Notes: generated by a model not told the origin, from the letters alone. Shown: positions 46,901 through 60,632, counted from the first letter of the stretch. The stretch is 64,000 bases of DNA from Rhyacichthys aspro (GCA_036850595.1 CM072160.1:16657906-16721905); one strand, 5' to 3'. Made by a program: numbers and translations.

Positions 46901-49900
46901 CAATATTTAAAGTCTATCAGGGTTTGGCAAAAAACAACAACAACCTCATGCTGCCTTATTGTTTTTTACCCACTTGTAGCAATTGTTCATCCCCAGAATG
47001 TAAATTCAAAAAGGAAACGAATGACATTATGAAAGGTTTATATGTAATGAGCCAGATCACATAAGATCAGATCACACTGAATGAAAGTCTGATGTTAATG
47101 TGAGGTTTCGCTGGAGATCCAGTTGTGTCAGTGGCATCATAAACAGACATTGGTACAAATGCTAATCTTGAGGGAAAGAAGTCCTTAGCTCAGAGCTCAG
47201 ATCTCTTCATTGCCCTGTCCTCTCCTGTGTGGGCGGGACTAAGACATGAGCAGAGGTGGCTCGTGAGGGCAACAAGGAGGTAAGTAAGAACATTATACTC
47301 ACAGATTCATCAATATAGTTAACACACAGCTGCACCAGTGGTAAACTAGTGTTTAGCAAACTGCTGGTTATCTAATCAGGGGCACTTAGAATTTCATTGA
47401 ATATTGCAATAACCATCTTAATAGTACATTAACTATACTAAGTACAAACTTGAAAAAGATGACTTACTGTAAGAGTATTTAGAATTATGAGCACAGTCAT
47501 GAATGACTCATTTTTCAGTGATACATGGTAATTGTAGACAGATTTAACACCGTAATTAAGATATTAAGAGAGACTATGTTGTGTGTTCCGTAGTCATTGT
47601 ATAATCTAAAATTACCTGAATGTGTCATACTAAAACATTCATTTTTGTTGTGTTGCAATTAAAATTTTCACATTTTATACTGTACACAGTTAGAGCAGGA
47701 ATCCTCTTTTGACTGCTTATGTAACACAGCTATCAGATCAGTAACGTGTATCTGACTGTAAGCCCTTATCTTTGTTTACCTCAGCCAGGGAGATTGATCC
47801 AGCATTTCCAGGATCCTGCGCCAAATATTGACCAGTGGATAGGGGTACTTCTGCTATTACCGTTAAGCGATGGAGGGGATTTGTAATTTTTAAACACTCA
47901 ACTAAATCTGAGATTGTGAAGCTGGATTTAGCTGTTAACCCACACTGACCTCATTTTTGATGCTGCTTTGACGATAAAACCATGCCCATGTCAGGATGGC
48001 TGTTAAAATCAGATTTGTCTCGGGTTTAAATCAGGCCCGAGGCGGTAATGTGCCCCCTACTTTGGCCACAGCTGTGTTCAGGGCATCTAGATGACAAAGA
48101 GGCATGGGGCACTCTTCTGGATCATGTTTTTATGTTCATTTTCAGTGGACGTTAGAGATACTGTAGGTGCATATCCTGTTCCTGAAAAATTAAGAAATGA
48201 GGTTGTAAAATTTGGGAAATAAAACCTGGTTATATAATATAAAAACAGGACATAAATATATATGCCAAATATTATAAGTGCCAGCTCTTGAAAAAAGAAA
48301 AAAAAAAACATTTTATTTTTTAAAAGTATAGCACAAACTATAGACAAAAACACACTGGTGAATACATCAGCCATCTTTCTGTTCATTTTGGGTGAATCTA
48401 AAAATATAAACAGCAAAAGAGGAGATTTGTAACTGTAGCTGGGGTAAAGTAATAATGGCAGCACTTTAGAGTCAGGGTATTTACATTCAGAATGATGTCT
48501 TATGAATAGGCGCAGATTTGTTTTATGTACAAACCACCACCTCAACTTCCTTAGAGTGCTTTAAATATTCTTTTCCAAGATCTCAAGAAGCAACGGGAAT
48601 GATTTCACAAGACAATTTTTAGATTTTGCTAGACATTGGTGACCGTATGTGATTCTATAAATAGTAAATAGTGAACACAAATGTCACACCTTGTGCTGTT
48701 ATTTCTGCGTCCACAGCGTGTGGCGTGCCGTCTATGCCCAGCATGTGTGGCTGCATGCACGCTTGTATTTAATTCAAGCATGAGCCCGCATTCTGTGTGA
48801 TTCCACGGTTCAAACGGGCCGGCCATCTGCTGTCTTCCACAGACCTAAAGAGAGAGTAAACGTAGCACAGAGCTCGAAGCTTAGGGAGCGGGGCCTTGAT
48901 TGCCTCAGGGAGCTAGTCTGTGCCGCACAGGATCAACTGGAAGTCTGTTGTCATCGGTCGAGCTGCGCCGCTTTGGTAATGCTGTAGAGGTGCTAGAAGT
49001 GTGGATTTTTGGTGATGTAATCCTAATTTAATACCGTTGGTGATGTTATTATTACTACCTCTGTTATCACAAAGTCAGGAGATCATTTGAGGTGGAAACA
49101 CATTGTCTGGAATATCCATTTTACATCAATGGAGTCAACTCGGGGTAGTATTATGGACGCCAGATGTGATTTTTGATATTGTCGGTATCTGCAGCCGCCA
49201 GAGAAACACCCGCTGAGGTTGAATGTTGTGAACACGTGTCACACTCAATGAAGTTTCGGGGAGTTTTCATTAATATTTCACATTTCAGAAAATCCCTGCA
49301 GAGTACAAAAGGTTCTTACATGTAGGTTTTGTGACCAATCCAATTGACAAATGTGGAAATCATGTGGTTATTTAAAGGGAAACTGGCAGTGGGGCAGTGT
49401 GTAATGTCATCAGTGATAATCAGTTGGGATGTTTACAATTTTCTGACTCCCATACATGATGTTGTGTGTAAATCACTCCATATTAAACATTTTAAGCTCC
49501 CCAGTTGAGTTGATAAGTTAACCTTTCAGTGATGTCTGCCATAATAAGAGACTCAGGATGCAGCTCCACATCTCAGCTATATTTGAATGCACTATATACT
49601 GTATATATTTAGCCACACACTCCAAGAACAGGCCTGCAACCCACTTTTTGATCCCAACCCATCAGTTAAGAATGATTTTGAAGGTTTATATTACTACTGC
49701 TGTGTGTTTCATTCCTCAGTGCACTTTATAATGTCGTTTGTAAACCTTATTATTATCATTTTTAATATTTTGCCGCAGCACTCATTGTTTAACTGCAAAA
49801 ATACCAAAAATAAAAATCACAGTGCACTTGTACATACATTTGCTGACACATTCTGGACATCGTTTGCATAGATGTTTGCACAGCCTGTTGCATATGCTAA

Positions 49901-52383
49901 TGAGTGTTCCAAAGTTTCCCTCATTAATTCCCATCGGAAATGGTGCACAATTGAGTCAGTCTGTAACACATCAGTTCATACACCTACATACCCGCAGAGG
50001 ACACAGCCAACATAAGTCATAAGGACATTAACTTGAAAATGACCCAATGTGAATCACTGTTCCGTGGAAGAGACAACGTTCTTGTAAAATGACCTGTGCG
50101 AATGGCTACAATGGAAAGGACATAATGTCATTCATAAATACAATTCGGCATTGACCCCAGTTCTTCACTGATATTCTTCCTCCCAGAGTATTATCTCTTC
50201 ATTGTTTTTATTGCTCAATGGAGGATAATTACACGTAAAGCATCTATCTCAGAGGTCGGATCACAATCATTTGTGCATGACTTCCTCCCACGCAGGCTCA
50301 GGGCTGAGTCAAACACACACCACGTTCACTTTTATTGTTCCAGATTGCTCCATTCTTTACAGAAGCATTCTTTTAGATGCTTCGCAGGGGTCAAAGGTTA
50401 TAGCAACACTGATTTAGATTTGGATTGAAAGCCCAATTCACCCAGATCTGATTTTGAGAGGGCTGTGTGGAATAAAACAAAAATATAACCAAAGTATGCA
50501 TTAAACAAATATCTGTCTTTGCTCTAACTGCTTTTTGGTGTTGATTTGAGCAGTTAAAGGGAACTGGGCACCTTTGCCTCACTGTACTGGGAGTGTTCTG
50601 GTATTGAGCTGCAGATGTGAATAGAGATTCCAAGTGGAGCAAGGAGTACAGTATATTCCTGGGAATTTCCTGGGAATTATATGTGAAAGGGGTTTAATTA
50701 TTGGCTTTATCACAAAATCCGATCACTTTTTCTCTGGAAGTAGCTAGTGTTAGATGAAATATGATGAAATCTTTGTTGCACAGCCGACCATATAGTGTTA
50801 AATGATATAAATAACACAATTCTGATAACACCATGATATACAGGGATATACAGAAACATTGTACATATGACTGTGCAACAAATGCACTGGTAATAAAGAC
50901 ATATCCCTGCTCACTTACATTATTACTGCAACTAGAACTGCTAAAATGGGATTGGCAGTAATAGTACTCTTACATACTGCTTGATAAAACACCCCACATC
51001 TTGTGATCTGCACTGATAGGACTGATATATAACAAACCCAAATATATGCACATTTTACTTTGCATACTTAATATGCAGGATTTTGATGATAAAATAAATA
51101 ATCATGCTATGGCCTTCCCTATTATTTCAATAATATGGCCCGCTGAAAACCATTTCCTTTTATTTCTTCCTGTTTTATTATTTCCTCCTTTATTTACAGG
51201 TGAAGGACGATTTGGAGTGTGTAGCTCTCAGCCAATCACAACTCAGAGAAAAAAGACGAACAATATCATGGTTGGTGTTGCTGGATTACTCCTTCTAAAA
51301 ATGGATGGTGCGTGGGTCCTTTTTTTGAGTTGATAAAGTGTATTATGTCTTAATAATGGGTTTCAGATCTTATGTTAAATAAATAAATAAATAAAAATAG
51401 ATAAATAAAATAAATAAATAAATAAATAAAAATAGATAAATAAATAACAAATAAATAAATTTAAAAATAAATTTTAAAAAAATAATAAAAAAATAAATGC
51501 ATCCTGCCAAACAAAAACCTTACTTCTTGGAATTTTCACTCAGAATGTTTAAATACCAAAAGTCTATTAATACCATAAAAATCTGGGAAAGCATTAAACC
51601 ACAATTCAATTTCTTATGTTACAAAAACTTGGAGCATCCTTGCACCATATTACTTTGTCACATAACACTCCATTAAAAGTCAGATTTATAGAAGGCCATT
51701 AACCAGTTATTACATGTGCTGCTAATCACAGGAACCCGTCTCCACTGGTGCTGGTTCAATATTAAACCATCCTTGGCAGTGACAGTGAAACTGGTGCAGT
51801 TGTGCCCAGAGGAGCTGTCCCAGTCTGCACGCATCAGGACTGTGTGTGGGCGGCTGTCATCAGCGAGCGCTCAGACCGGCCCTGCGATGGGACTGATGGG
51901 AGTGGGTGAGTATATGTGACTATTAGCCTAAGCTCCTCATGTCTGGCTGCTAAACTCCAGTGTTTCTGCTTCCCTGAGATGTCTGTAGAAACAATAAAAC
52001 ATCGTAGACAGTGTATCCCCACTAACCCCACGATGTTCTGAATCTCTGTGGCGTCTGAGGATAAACCTGGGAAGGGTGTAAATACGGATTTTAATAAAGT
52101 GCTGTTTGTAAATGTTTGTAACTTTCGCAACTTCCTGGTTTAAGTCTTCTTGTTTCAGATTTACTTTAAGCCTCTGGGAATTTAGTTTTGATTTTTGTCT
52201 TCTGTTTATTCAGGTTTACTCAAAAATTAGACCAAGTTGTGTCCTTGTCCTTTTTGTAGTTTTGTTGTTCTTGGTTAGTTTTGTGATTACTCCAAGTTTA
52301 ATCAGGTTTAGACGATCATGGTGTATTGGTTTGGAAATGACTTAGTTTTGACGTTCCTCATTCCTGGTGTAGATTTGGATATA
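37931..52383. other. Gene-poor region, no gene recognised
   Basis: Over 14 kb I find no open frame with a recognisable domain. There are microsatellites: TTTA at about 40921-40948, poly-A at 42903-42926, poly-T near 43.41 kb, AAAT at 51376-51498. Several long stretches are non-repetitive and compositionally complex (for example 38820-39130, 42000-42600, 47760-47900) and could be conserved regulatory DNA; this cannot be judged without alignment. Confidence 0.55.
51376..51498. repeat. AAAT/ATAG microsatellite
   Basis: About 120 bp of imperfect aaat/ataa units with interspersed atag. Confidence 0.95.
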
Positions 52384-53020
52384 CAGTGGTCCCTTGTTTA
52401 TTTCTAAAAAAATAACCTGCAATAGGCGAAACCCGCGAAGTAGTCAGCTTTATTTTTTACAATTATTTTATATATTTTAAGTCTGTAAAACCCCTCACCA
52501 CACACTTTATACACTTTTCTCAGACAGGCATTAACATTTTCTCACATTTCTCTCTTGTTTAAACACTCTCAAAGTTCAAACCTTAGCATCTTCCTCTGCC
52601 TTTTAGGTGCGACCGCAGGTGCCTTTGTCGGTGCAGAACGTTTCGTCGACATTGTGGGTTTTGTCGGGGAGAAAACTTGCAAACATACAGCACTTCAGAA
52701 TCACACTGCTAGCGTTACATTTATGTAAATTTGGCAAGCCGAACACATAGTACAGGAGACACGGCACGGAGGAGATTGATTGACAATGGTCTACAGTGCC
52801 TTAGCCAATCAGGACGCAGAACACAATGCGCGAGTTCTCCCTTAGCCAATCAGGACGCAGAACACAATGCGCGAGTTCTCCCTTAGCCAATCAGGATGCA
52901 GAACACAATGCACGTTCATACGCTGTAAAAAAAAAAAAAAAGCATGCAAAATTGCACTAAAAAAATCTGCGAAACAGAGAGGCCGCAAAAGGTGAACCGC
53001 GTTATAGCGAGGGACAACTG
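52384..53020. mobile_element. Non-autonomous Tc1/mariner (Tigger/pogo-like) element
   Basis: Inverted termini are CAGTGGTCCCTTG (left) and CGAGGGACAACTG (right), flanked by TA on both sides (52382-52383 and 53021-53022). The TA target and CAGTNGTCCCTNG termini indicate the Tc1/mariner superfamily. The subterminal phrases aacccgcgaag and gtgaaccgcgttatagcgag are typical of this vertebrate group. It is 637 bp with no transposase frame. Confidence 0.85.
52801..52922. repeat. 41-bp tandem triplication inside the pogo-like element
   Basis: Three copies start at 52801, 52842 and 52883, each beginning ttagccaatcaggacgcaga. The third has small changes (aggatgcag, caatgcacg). Each copy carries a CCAAT box. 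Confidence 0.95.
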
Positions 53021-53050
53021 TAGTCCTGGTTTAGACTGTTGTATTCTCCT

Positions 53051-53570
53051 GGCCCTGTACTACAAAGCTGCATTAGTGGCTAACAAGGTTACTTCAGGCT
53101 AAATCCTGAGTATTTGGTGTCACAAAGCCTGGTTCACTCTCTATAGTGATTGATCTTGCATAATCAGAGATGAGCACCTCTGTGACGTAACATGACATAA
53201 AAGATGTGACATTTAGGTTTTGAATACTGAATGACATGTTAACAACACACTGCCTCTCCAGTTGTTGCTCTTTTTTACTTTCATTTAACATCTTTTTTTT
53301 TTTTTTTTTTAATTAACCAAAAATAAACACTGTTCATTTCAAGTTTAGTGCAGTTTTATGCGAGTCATTTTTGTTCAAATATCTCCGGCCTGACAATGTG
53401 ATGTGGTTATTTAATGCATGTTTCGCATAAACACTGTCATACCTCATCAAAGAAACCCATAATTAACTGAAAAAAGTGTTAACCTGCTTGGTAATAGCAC
53501 TTAATCTTAATTGTTTGGTTCTCACTGATTAACGATATAAATCCAGGGTAGGTCTACGTAAAAAATAAGG
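53051..53570. mobile_element. Possible Harbinger-like MITE
   Basis: The segment starts ggccctgtactacaaagctg and continues gttacttcaggctaaatcc, resembling the opening of common fish Harbinger-type repeats, and it ends near aataaggccc. The right terminus and target duplication are not convincing. It contains a poly-T tract at about 53290-53310. Confidence 0.3.
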
Positions 53571-56500
53571 CCCAAGTTTAAAATAAATATATTCACTCCT
53601 GAGTTTAGTCATTGTTTAGTCTATGGTTTGATCTTGTTTGTTGTTTATTCATGCTTTAGTCTTGATTAACAAACACATTTGGATTTTGTGGATATGCTGT
53701 TTGTTAATGTTAATTATGATTACTGCCTTGAACTTAAATCCATAAAAATAAATCAATCCTCACATTGTGAAATCTACTTGTCTGACAGCCTGAAACCACA
53801 TTTAAACACAGCAGTTATTAAGAACATCTTTGATTGTCTCTGTGCTGTAATTACTGAAAAATACATGTCATTGAAGTTTTTGTCTGTCAAAGGTATTACA
53901 CAAAGCCTGACGAGCGGCATCTCAAATGAATATTAATCAGCGTATTAGACGTACTGTTTTCGGGTGTCAGCCCATAAACCTGGGTAGTTAAGTTCATTAG
54001 TGTGTTTTGTGAGATGATGTCTGTGGGGATTATGCTATCTCATTCGGCTAATATGAGATGACACCCACACCCTGACTTCATATTACTGCATGACTCATAT
54101 TGTCCTCGCTATTTTAGTCTCGACTCGATGGTGTTGTTTGTGAGCGTGAGTGACTGTGTGACCGCCCAAAGGTTGCGTTCCAGATTAGTTTTGAGGGTCC
54201 TGATTTTCTGTGTTATTCAGTGTTGGGAGTGAGCAATTGTGCACATCACCAGACTTGTAGTGTGTGCAGTTTCTGGATTTATTATCTGTTGATGTCCACA
54301 TTCTCGAAGAAAGTTATTGCGTTATAGTGAAGACCAGACTAACCCATACTATGTTGTGATTGAAACCAGTGTTTCCAGTTCAAGAAAAGACCCAGACCGA
54401 GTCAAAAGCAAGACCATGGCGAGGTGAAGTCAAGACCAGTGGAAGAGATAAAGTTATAAAAAACAAACATTAAAAATAGAGTCTTAGACCAAAGTAAAGG
54501 AGGTGTTTGCAAGTCTTTGGAGAATGAAGCCGTGTTAGAGCGATTTTTTGTTTGATAATAATATTATATTACAATGAAGTCTGATCTAATCTAAACTAAT
54601 CGTGTGGTCTTGACCAGTCTTGATTTTAAATTCCAAGACTATGGATCTATGACAAAGACAAAGAGGATCAGGTATAGCTTTTAATTTCTTCAAATCAGAC
54701 CTTTGTTTTTTAGTGTTTTACCTTGACACTGAAACATCGTCCTACCACTTCAGTTAAACCTGTAAAAATCAGCTGACACGGTTCAGTAACTGACATCATC
54801 ACATGACTCTTTAGCAGTTTAAACATGTCAAGGTAAAACACTAAAAAACATAGGTCTGATTATAAGAAATTAAAAGCCAACCTTTATGAAAGACCAAATG
54901 TCGTTTGCTCATATTTTGGATTACTTCCTATTATAGTATTTTTTGTTTTTTTACATTTTGTATGTTATTTCCTCTACCAGAAAGCTGCTAATTTCCATAC
55001 ACTTCCTGGCTTCACTTAGACACGTTTTCTGTATCCTATAGTCATTTTAAACACACTTCTCAATACTATGGTAGACCCGCTGTGTCAACCTGCACAGGGC
55101 TTCATTTCCATTAGTTCACTAACTATACGTTGTGATTACACCTTTTGTATGAGATTGCATTTGCCCTTCTGCTCTATTAAACACTCCCTGTGCTTCACTT
55201 CTTGATTGTCAGCCTTTACTTCCTTTCCAATTACATCATATTGCGTTAATGTACCAGAAACCCTCAGTGGAGTCATAGTCCTGTAAGTAGCACACAGCCT
55301 TCAGCCTACACTCTTCCAATTTATAGACCACTATCTTAGTTTTACAGTTCAAACGCCCCGTCTTCAAGGTTGTTGCAATGCTGTCTAGACACCTATTGTA
55401 TAAAGGCATATTCACTCTGCAAAACTATCTAAATGAATATAAAATACAGCTTATGGCACACAAAACTCTGCAGAATATGGGTCTCAATAGCACGACTCCC
55501 ATGTGCAAAAGTGTGGGCACTCTAAAAGTACTTACACCCTGATGAGAGATTAGCAATAAGATGCAAAAAGCGCCACGCTAAGTTAAAACAAGACTTGATT
55601 TATTTGGAGAGGTGCAGCGTAAGTTGAATCTAATGTGAAAACAAAAATGACTTAATGGGGGCAATTATTCCAAGAAAGAAAATGCTGAGGTACTGTTCTT
55701 CCCAAAATATGTGTCCTTAATTTTCATAGCCATCTATAGAAGAATCTGTGTGTGAGCATCTATTCCATGGTTCCTTTGTCTTATTCATGTTGCCGTTGTT
55801 CAGTTGCTGCCGTTTACTATTTCGTTAAAATAATTTCAGACGTGAATGTGGTGTCATCTGGAGCCAAAAGTAGTCACAATCCACCAACAATCTGATGTCA
55901 TTCAGTGTTACATCCATTTTCGACAATTAAGGGTCAACATAACTGTCAATCCATTTCATAAAGCTTTAAATAGCTGTTAAACCACAAATCGTGTCAATAA
56001 TTTACAGTAATAGTAATAAAAATAATATTGCTGCTGTTGCTATTATAATTGTTTGCTCTGGTAATGATGGTAATGACAATGATGCTCACAACAATAACAA
56101 TGATGATATCAAAAATGTTAACAATAATTAATTAAATTTGTTATAATATCAGTTTTTCTTCTGTTTTATGAATGTAACTTATCACTATTACTACTATAAC
56201 TATTTATTTTTTATTTTTTTGCTTTTCTTTCTGTCTTGTTGTAAATCTTAATAAGATAATAAGTTTTTACTTCAACCTAAACCCTTTTGCTCTATGCTCC
56301 TGATTTAGTAAAAGTATTGTATTGTTGCCAGTTTTACTTTCAATGACTGAAATAAACTGAATTTTTACTTGAGAATGTATTTAATCCATAATCCAAGTGT
56401 ATAAATAATAAAAAAATAAATATGATTTGATAGTGATATTTAAGACCCTTTCTGTAAAACTGAATTGTAAACCCTTGGACAAAATGGTCAAAATGTGTAA

Positions 56501-57639
56501 TAAAAACATGCAAAAGCGCATTAAATTCAACACATATAGATATGCACAAATTCCATTCCATATTCTCAGATTTTTATTTTTATTTCAGCTTTATTCAGTA
56601 TATTTGCACCTTCATTCTACATGTTCAGATGTTTATTTAGATGTAATTTTAGGATGGATTGTACCTAATATACACAAAAAAGCTTAAAATCAGTTTAAAT
56701 TTGGTACCAGTGTCGTTTTATTATTCTCATGTAAAATGGGAGGTGGGGTTTATTATGCACAGAATCCATGCAGTGATAATAATCAAGAAAATGCTTCAGA
56801 TTACCCAGCAATGTCTCTGAAAACAAAGTCTGTAGTTTTAAGTTTAAAAGTTGGTGGATTACTATGGTATTTTCTGTTCGTATGTGTTGTATTGTCCAAC
56901 TTCTGATCAGGTAAGTGCGAGGAAAAAATAGTATTCCTGAGCTGTCACACCGTCTCTCTGTTTGGCTGCCACCGAGCTGCATCAAAGCAGAGGGGACTGT
57001 ATAATCCACACCATCTACTGGCAAAGTGCTGGGGCTTAAATTGCCATTTACTTTCCTAGTCCCCGGAGATTGTGTTTTTACCTTGTGTTCAAAAGTGCAA
57101 GAGCTGGAAGAGTGCTTGGAATGGAAAAAAGCAATTACAGGCTTTCATCTCATGACTGTAGAAAGTACAGTATAAGACTGTGACAGGGAGTTAAATGCTG
57201 CAGGGGATTCCTTAGGCACTTCTTCTCATATTGATGTAGGTCAGTGGTCAGTGCACCTTTAACAAAGATGCTCCTAAGATGTAGCGTTTTTGTGCCATTT
57301 AACTGGGCACAGCAATTTTTTTTTTTTTTTTTTTTGGAGGAAAGGCTTACCAATGGCAAAAAAAAGGATGTAAGGTATTTATAGTTTCCTGATTTAGAGG
57401 CCTGTATGTGGGAATTGATAAAGTCTTTGCCGAGCCAACACAGGTCACGTCGATAACCATCAACAATAAAAATAACAGAGCATACGAAAAAGCAGTCGGT
57501 AACATGAACTGTAGTGCTGAATTTGAATGGAAGTAAGAGCAGAAGTAAACAGGGAGGTGGACAATGACGGGACTTGGCAGCTGATGGTGTGAAGTTGTGA
57601 CTCTGGGCAGTGGCTGCAGACACAGACTGTGAGTGCTGA
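53571..57639. other. Intergenic region, no gene recognised
   Basis: There are short frames only, poly-T at about 57317-57337 and a TTA/ATA-rich stretch near 56.0-56.2 kb. A foldback element is listed separately. Around 54.36-54.45 kb, repeated agaccNNgtcaagacc-type phrases look like part of a dispersed repeat. Confidence 0.6.
54677..54877. repeat. Foldback (hairpin) element with about 52-bp inverted arms
   Basis: The arms 54677-54728 and 54826-54877 are inverse complements with only about three mismatches (arm start gcttttaatttctt; inner end ttttaccttgaca). They enclose a loop of about 97 bp. Long, well-preserved arms suggest a young foldback MITE. No clear target duplication was found. Confidence 0.85.
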
Positions 57640-57828
57640 GGAGTGGGGTTTACCCTAAGGCTGGGCTTCAGTTAGTGTTTTCTTATCCTGTTGGCTGGAT
57701 TCAAGTTATACCTGACAGTCGCCAGTACGCAGATGTTACTCAGCTAATGCAGCCACAGACATACACTGCAGAAGGAGTAAAAGCACTCATTGAAGACTTG
57801 GTAGTGCTGTCATTCAAAAATAACAGGA

Positions 57829-58318
57829 TTATTTGTTAAAATTGCATTGGATAGTTCCTACATGAATATAAATGGATTTTATCAATGGCCACGCCACACA
57901 TCCCCAGATCATGATGCTTGTGCCACTATGCTCCACTGTTTTCCCAATGCACTGTGGCCTAATTTTAAGTATTTGGGGGTCATCTGACAAACTGTCTGCA
58001 GCTAAACATAGAATTCCAGCTGAATTCAAGCATGAACTCAAGTATGGTGGTGTAAGGATCATGATATGGGGATGTTATTGGACAGCATTTTTGTTCCAGA
58101 CCAACAAGACAGACGTTATGGAGTGTCCAGCTCAATCCGCAGACCTTAATCTAATAGAAAAGTTGTGGGTGACAATAAAAATGCTGTTTCTGAGGCAAAA
58201 TAAAGAAATGCAGAGGAATAGTCTAGTGATCCAGGGATGTTTACAGGAGACAGAAGCTATACAGATGTGTCAGCTTCTCAAAAAGAAGTGCTTATACAAT
58301 GAAATATTAGTTCAGTGA
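57829..58318. pseudogene. Rearranged Tc1-like transposase remnants
   Basis: On the plus strand the frame from 57872 to 58318 has a YGGVRIMIWGC motif and then, after a deletion, ECPAQSADLNLIEKLW, matching the catalytic-core end of Tc1 transposases (WPSQSPDLNPIENLW type). On the minus strand the overlapping segment 57829-58062 also reads KTVEHSGTSIMIWGC, a second copy of the WGC region in inverted orientation. The segment therefore looks like two transposase pieces joined head to head with internal loss. It is not functional. Confidence 0.65.
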
Positions 58319-59572
58319 CTGACAGGAATAATAAAGCATTTTTCAGTATCTACAGTAAATGTTTGTAAATTAAAATGCAGACACTGCTATTTTTTTTTAT
58401 TTTTATTTTTTGAACCGCCTTATATACCCTTTTTCACTTTCTGTAAAGTAATAACAAATTTGATCTTTTTTTTCATTATGTTTTGATTTGGAAGAGACTG
58501 TGCAGTGTTCCCGATGTTTTTGTGTGTCTGAAAACAAAGGCTATTATAAGGATTTTGAGCTTTACTCACTTTTTAAAACACACAAAGCGAAAACTTCTCA
58601 AGAACCTTTTGAGAAATGTGGCGAACCATAGAACACAAGCAGGGCCCAATCACGCATAAATGAGAGAATGACATTATTCCAAACTCAGTCCAGAAGCAGA
58701 CAACCTCTTAACAATCAAGATTAAACCTTACTTTTTGATAAAACTTAGTCAAAGCTGGCCCTAAGTTAGCCACTAGTTATCCTGCTAAAGCATTAGACTA
58801 CCAGACATCTCTTCTCCACTGTCCCTCTGTTCATGTTATATTTCCCAATATTACATCTAACTAGCCCTTTCCAGTGTAACCTTAAAATACTAGATAATGC
58901 AAAATGTAAGGTCTAGGATGTAAACATAAAGAAACAGTGCTCTGGCATGTGTATCTTTAGCAATCCGTTCTTAGCTCCACAACAATTGATGGCCATGGCT
59001 CGGTACATACATGACAAAGAAATAACACGCACAATACATCACCACATACATCTGGCCTCGAAGGAACAGCTTCAAGGACTTTAATGTGAAAACCACTGGA
59101 GATGATCCAAGGAGCCATTCATGCTACAACAAAAGAGTGATCACACCAAAGAGTCGGCAAGAGCTTTGATTCCTCGTGTTTGACCTTGAGCTACAAACCG
59201 CTAACTCATATTGTTATTGCGTCATTCTTAGAGGTGCCGTTTCTACAGTGGGTGCATGGATGAAGCAAAAATGAAAGAATACAGGATGTGTAGATGAATA
59301 TATTTATCAGAATTAAAGTAGATAATCTGTGATTAAATTGACACAATCTGGTAAAAAAAGAGTGTGCAGTTTGTTTATTTTTTCTGCACCTACAGTTGAC
59401 CAACAGGAATATTCAATTGTCTATGAACAAACCCTGTGGAAATAGGTCACATCATGCTTTAAGAATATGGAAACAAAAACTAAAAATGTCAAAACTCTTA
59501 ATACAAGAATGTGTTTAAAAATATGGCATGGAATTCTACTGGCTTATATTGACATTTAAGAGGTTAAAAGGC
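58319..59572. other. Intergenic region, nothing recognised
   Basis: Short open frames only. A T-rich tract near 58.39-58.41 kb. Confidence 0.6.
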
Positions 59573-59573
59573 T

Positions 59574-59664
<91 letters not shown>

Positions 59665-59667
59665 TTT
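59573..59667. repeat. (TTTA)n microsatellite
   Basis: About 24 perfect TTTA units, the longest perfect microsatellite in the window. It reads as a Leu-Phe-Ile-Tyr repeat in one frame, which is not coding evidence. Confidence 0.98.
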
Positions 59668-59849
59668 GGAACAGTTTCCATTATGTTCAACTATGCATTT
59701 TTTTTTTTTACACAATGCATCTCTACAAACACACATTCAGCCAGAATAACCTTCCTGAGGCACAGCTTGACTCATGATGTTGGTGCGTGGTTGGCCGGCT
59801 GCATCATCCCGGTCATTGCTGCTAACGCTTCCTGTAGATATTCCACACG

Positions 59850-60052
59850 AGTTTGTGCCTTCTTTCAGCATATTCTCTTTATCTCGGTCAAACACTGCAA
59901 AACTGGCCAAAGCCCAGAGCTCCTCTCGCCACATAGAGGTCAGAGAGATGACCCAGTTCTTCCTGAATCTGGGTTCATTCCCTGTCAGAAACGAGGATGC
60001 AGGGAAAAAGCATGTCACAGAGATACTCCAGGGAAGAAAAACAATACTGCTG
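59850..60052 (-). repeat. Diverged duplicated block 1 with conserved minus-strand frame
   Basis: It aligns with 62065-62273 in the same orientation. The best part reads on the minus strand as GNEPRFRKNWVISLTSM here and GNEPRDKRNWVICLTSP there. In this copy the minus frame stays open for about 90 codons (59737-60018) and is preceded by an acceptor-like ctttctgacag-type string. The function is unknown: a duplicated exon, a repeat-family fragment or duplicated conserved non-coding DNA are all possible. Confidence 0.5.
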
Positions 60053-60318
60053 CCTCACTGTGCCGCTCTCAACTCCCTCTGGCGCCCAAGTGTTTATATT
60101 CTAAGTAGTTTATATTGTAACATCTGGCTGGATGGCATGCTAATGATGGTTCTTTTATTATAGAGGACTGACACCTGCATTTACACTGCAAGCAGGAGAC
60201 GCACGACTTTTGTCACTGAAGGCAATTCTTGTCCAATGCAGAAGGTTAGTAGTAGTTGTATCACCACATTCAGAGTCATCTTTTTAGATAAAATGTAAAG
60301 TGTGGGCCTCAATTGAAA

Positions 60319-60632
60319 CAGTGGTGGGATGAAAAAAAGTAAAAATACTCTGTAATTGCACTTAAGTACAAGTTTCAAGTATCTGTACTTTCTACTCCAC
60401 TTCATTTTCACATTGGCTTTACAAGTAAAAGTACATTTGTGTTTGTAAATTATTGTAAATGTCTCTGATGTTCAACTTTCAACTTCAAATTTCTCATAAA
60501 TTCATTTTTCTTAAATGAAATAATTGTTGAAGTTGAGTAACTACTTATATTGATTAGTATGTATTAATACTTTCACTTAAGTAATCATATTAATGTGATC
60601 CTTTTACCTGAGTACATTTCTACCTCTACTGC
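60319..60632. mobile_element. Short hAT-like element (cagtggtgg type)
   Basis: The start cagtggtgggatgaa, then aaaaatactctgtaattgc and acttaagtacaag, and the end gagtacatttctacctctactg, match the widespread fish repeat built on aagtaaaagtac units. The flanking 8-bp strings caattgaa and ctaatgaa are an imperfect target duplication. Confidence 0.6.

Noticed and set aside
48087..48545. 152-codon open frame on the minus strand
   Set aside because: AT-rich with a poly-Phe run from a poly-A tract; no recognisable domain or codon-use signal.
59528..59749. Frame with long Leu-Phe-Ile-Tyr repeat
   Set aside because: Translation of a TTTA microsatellite.
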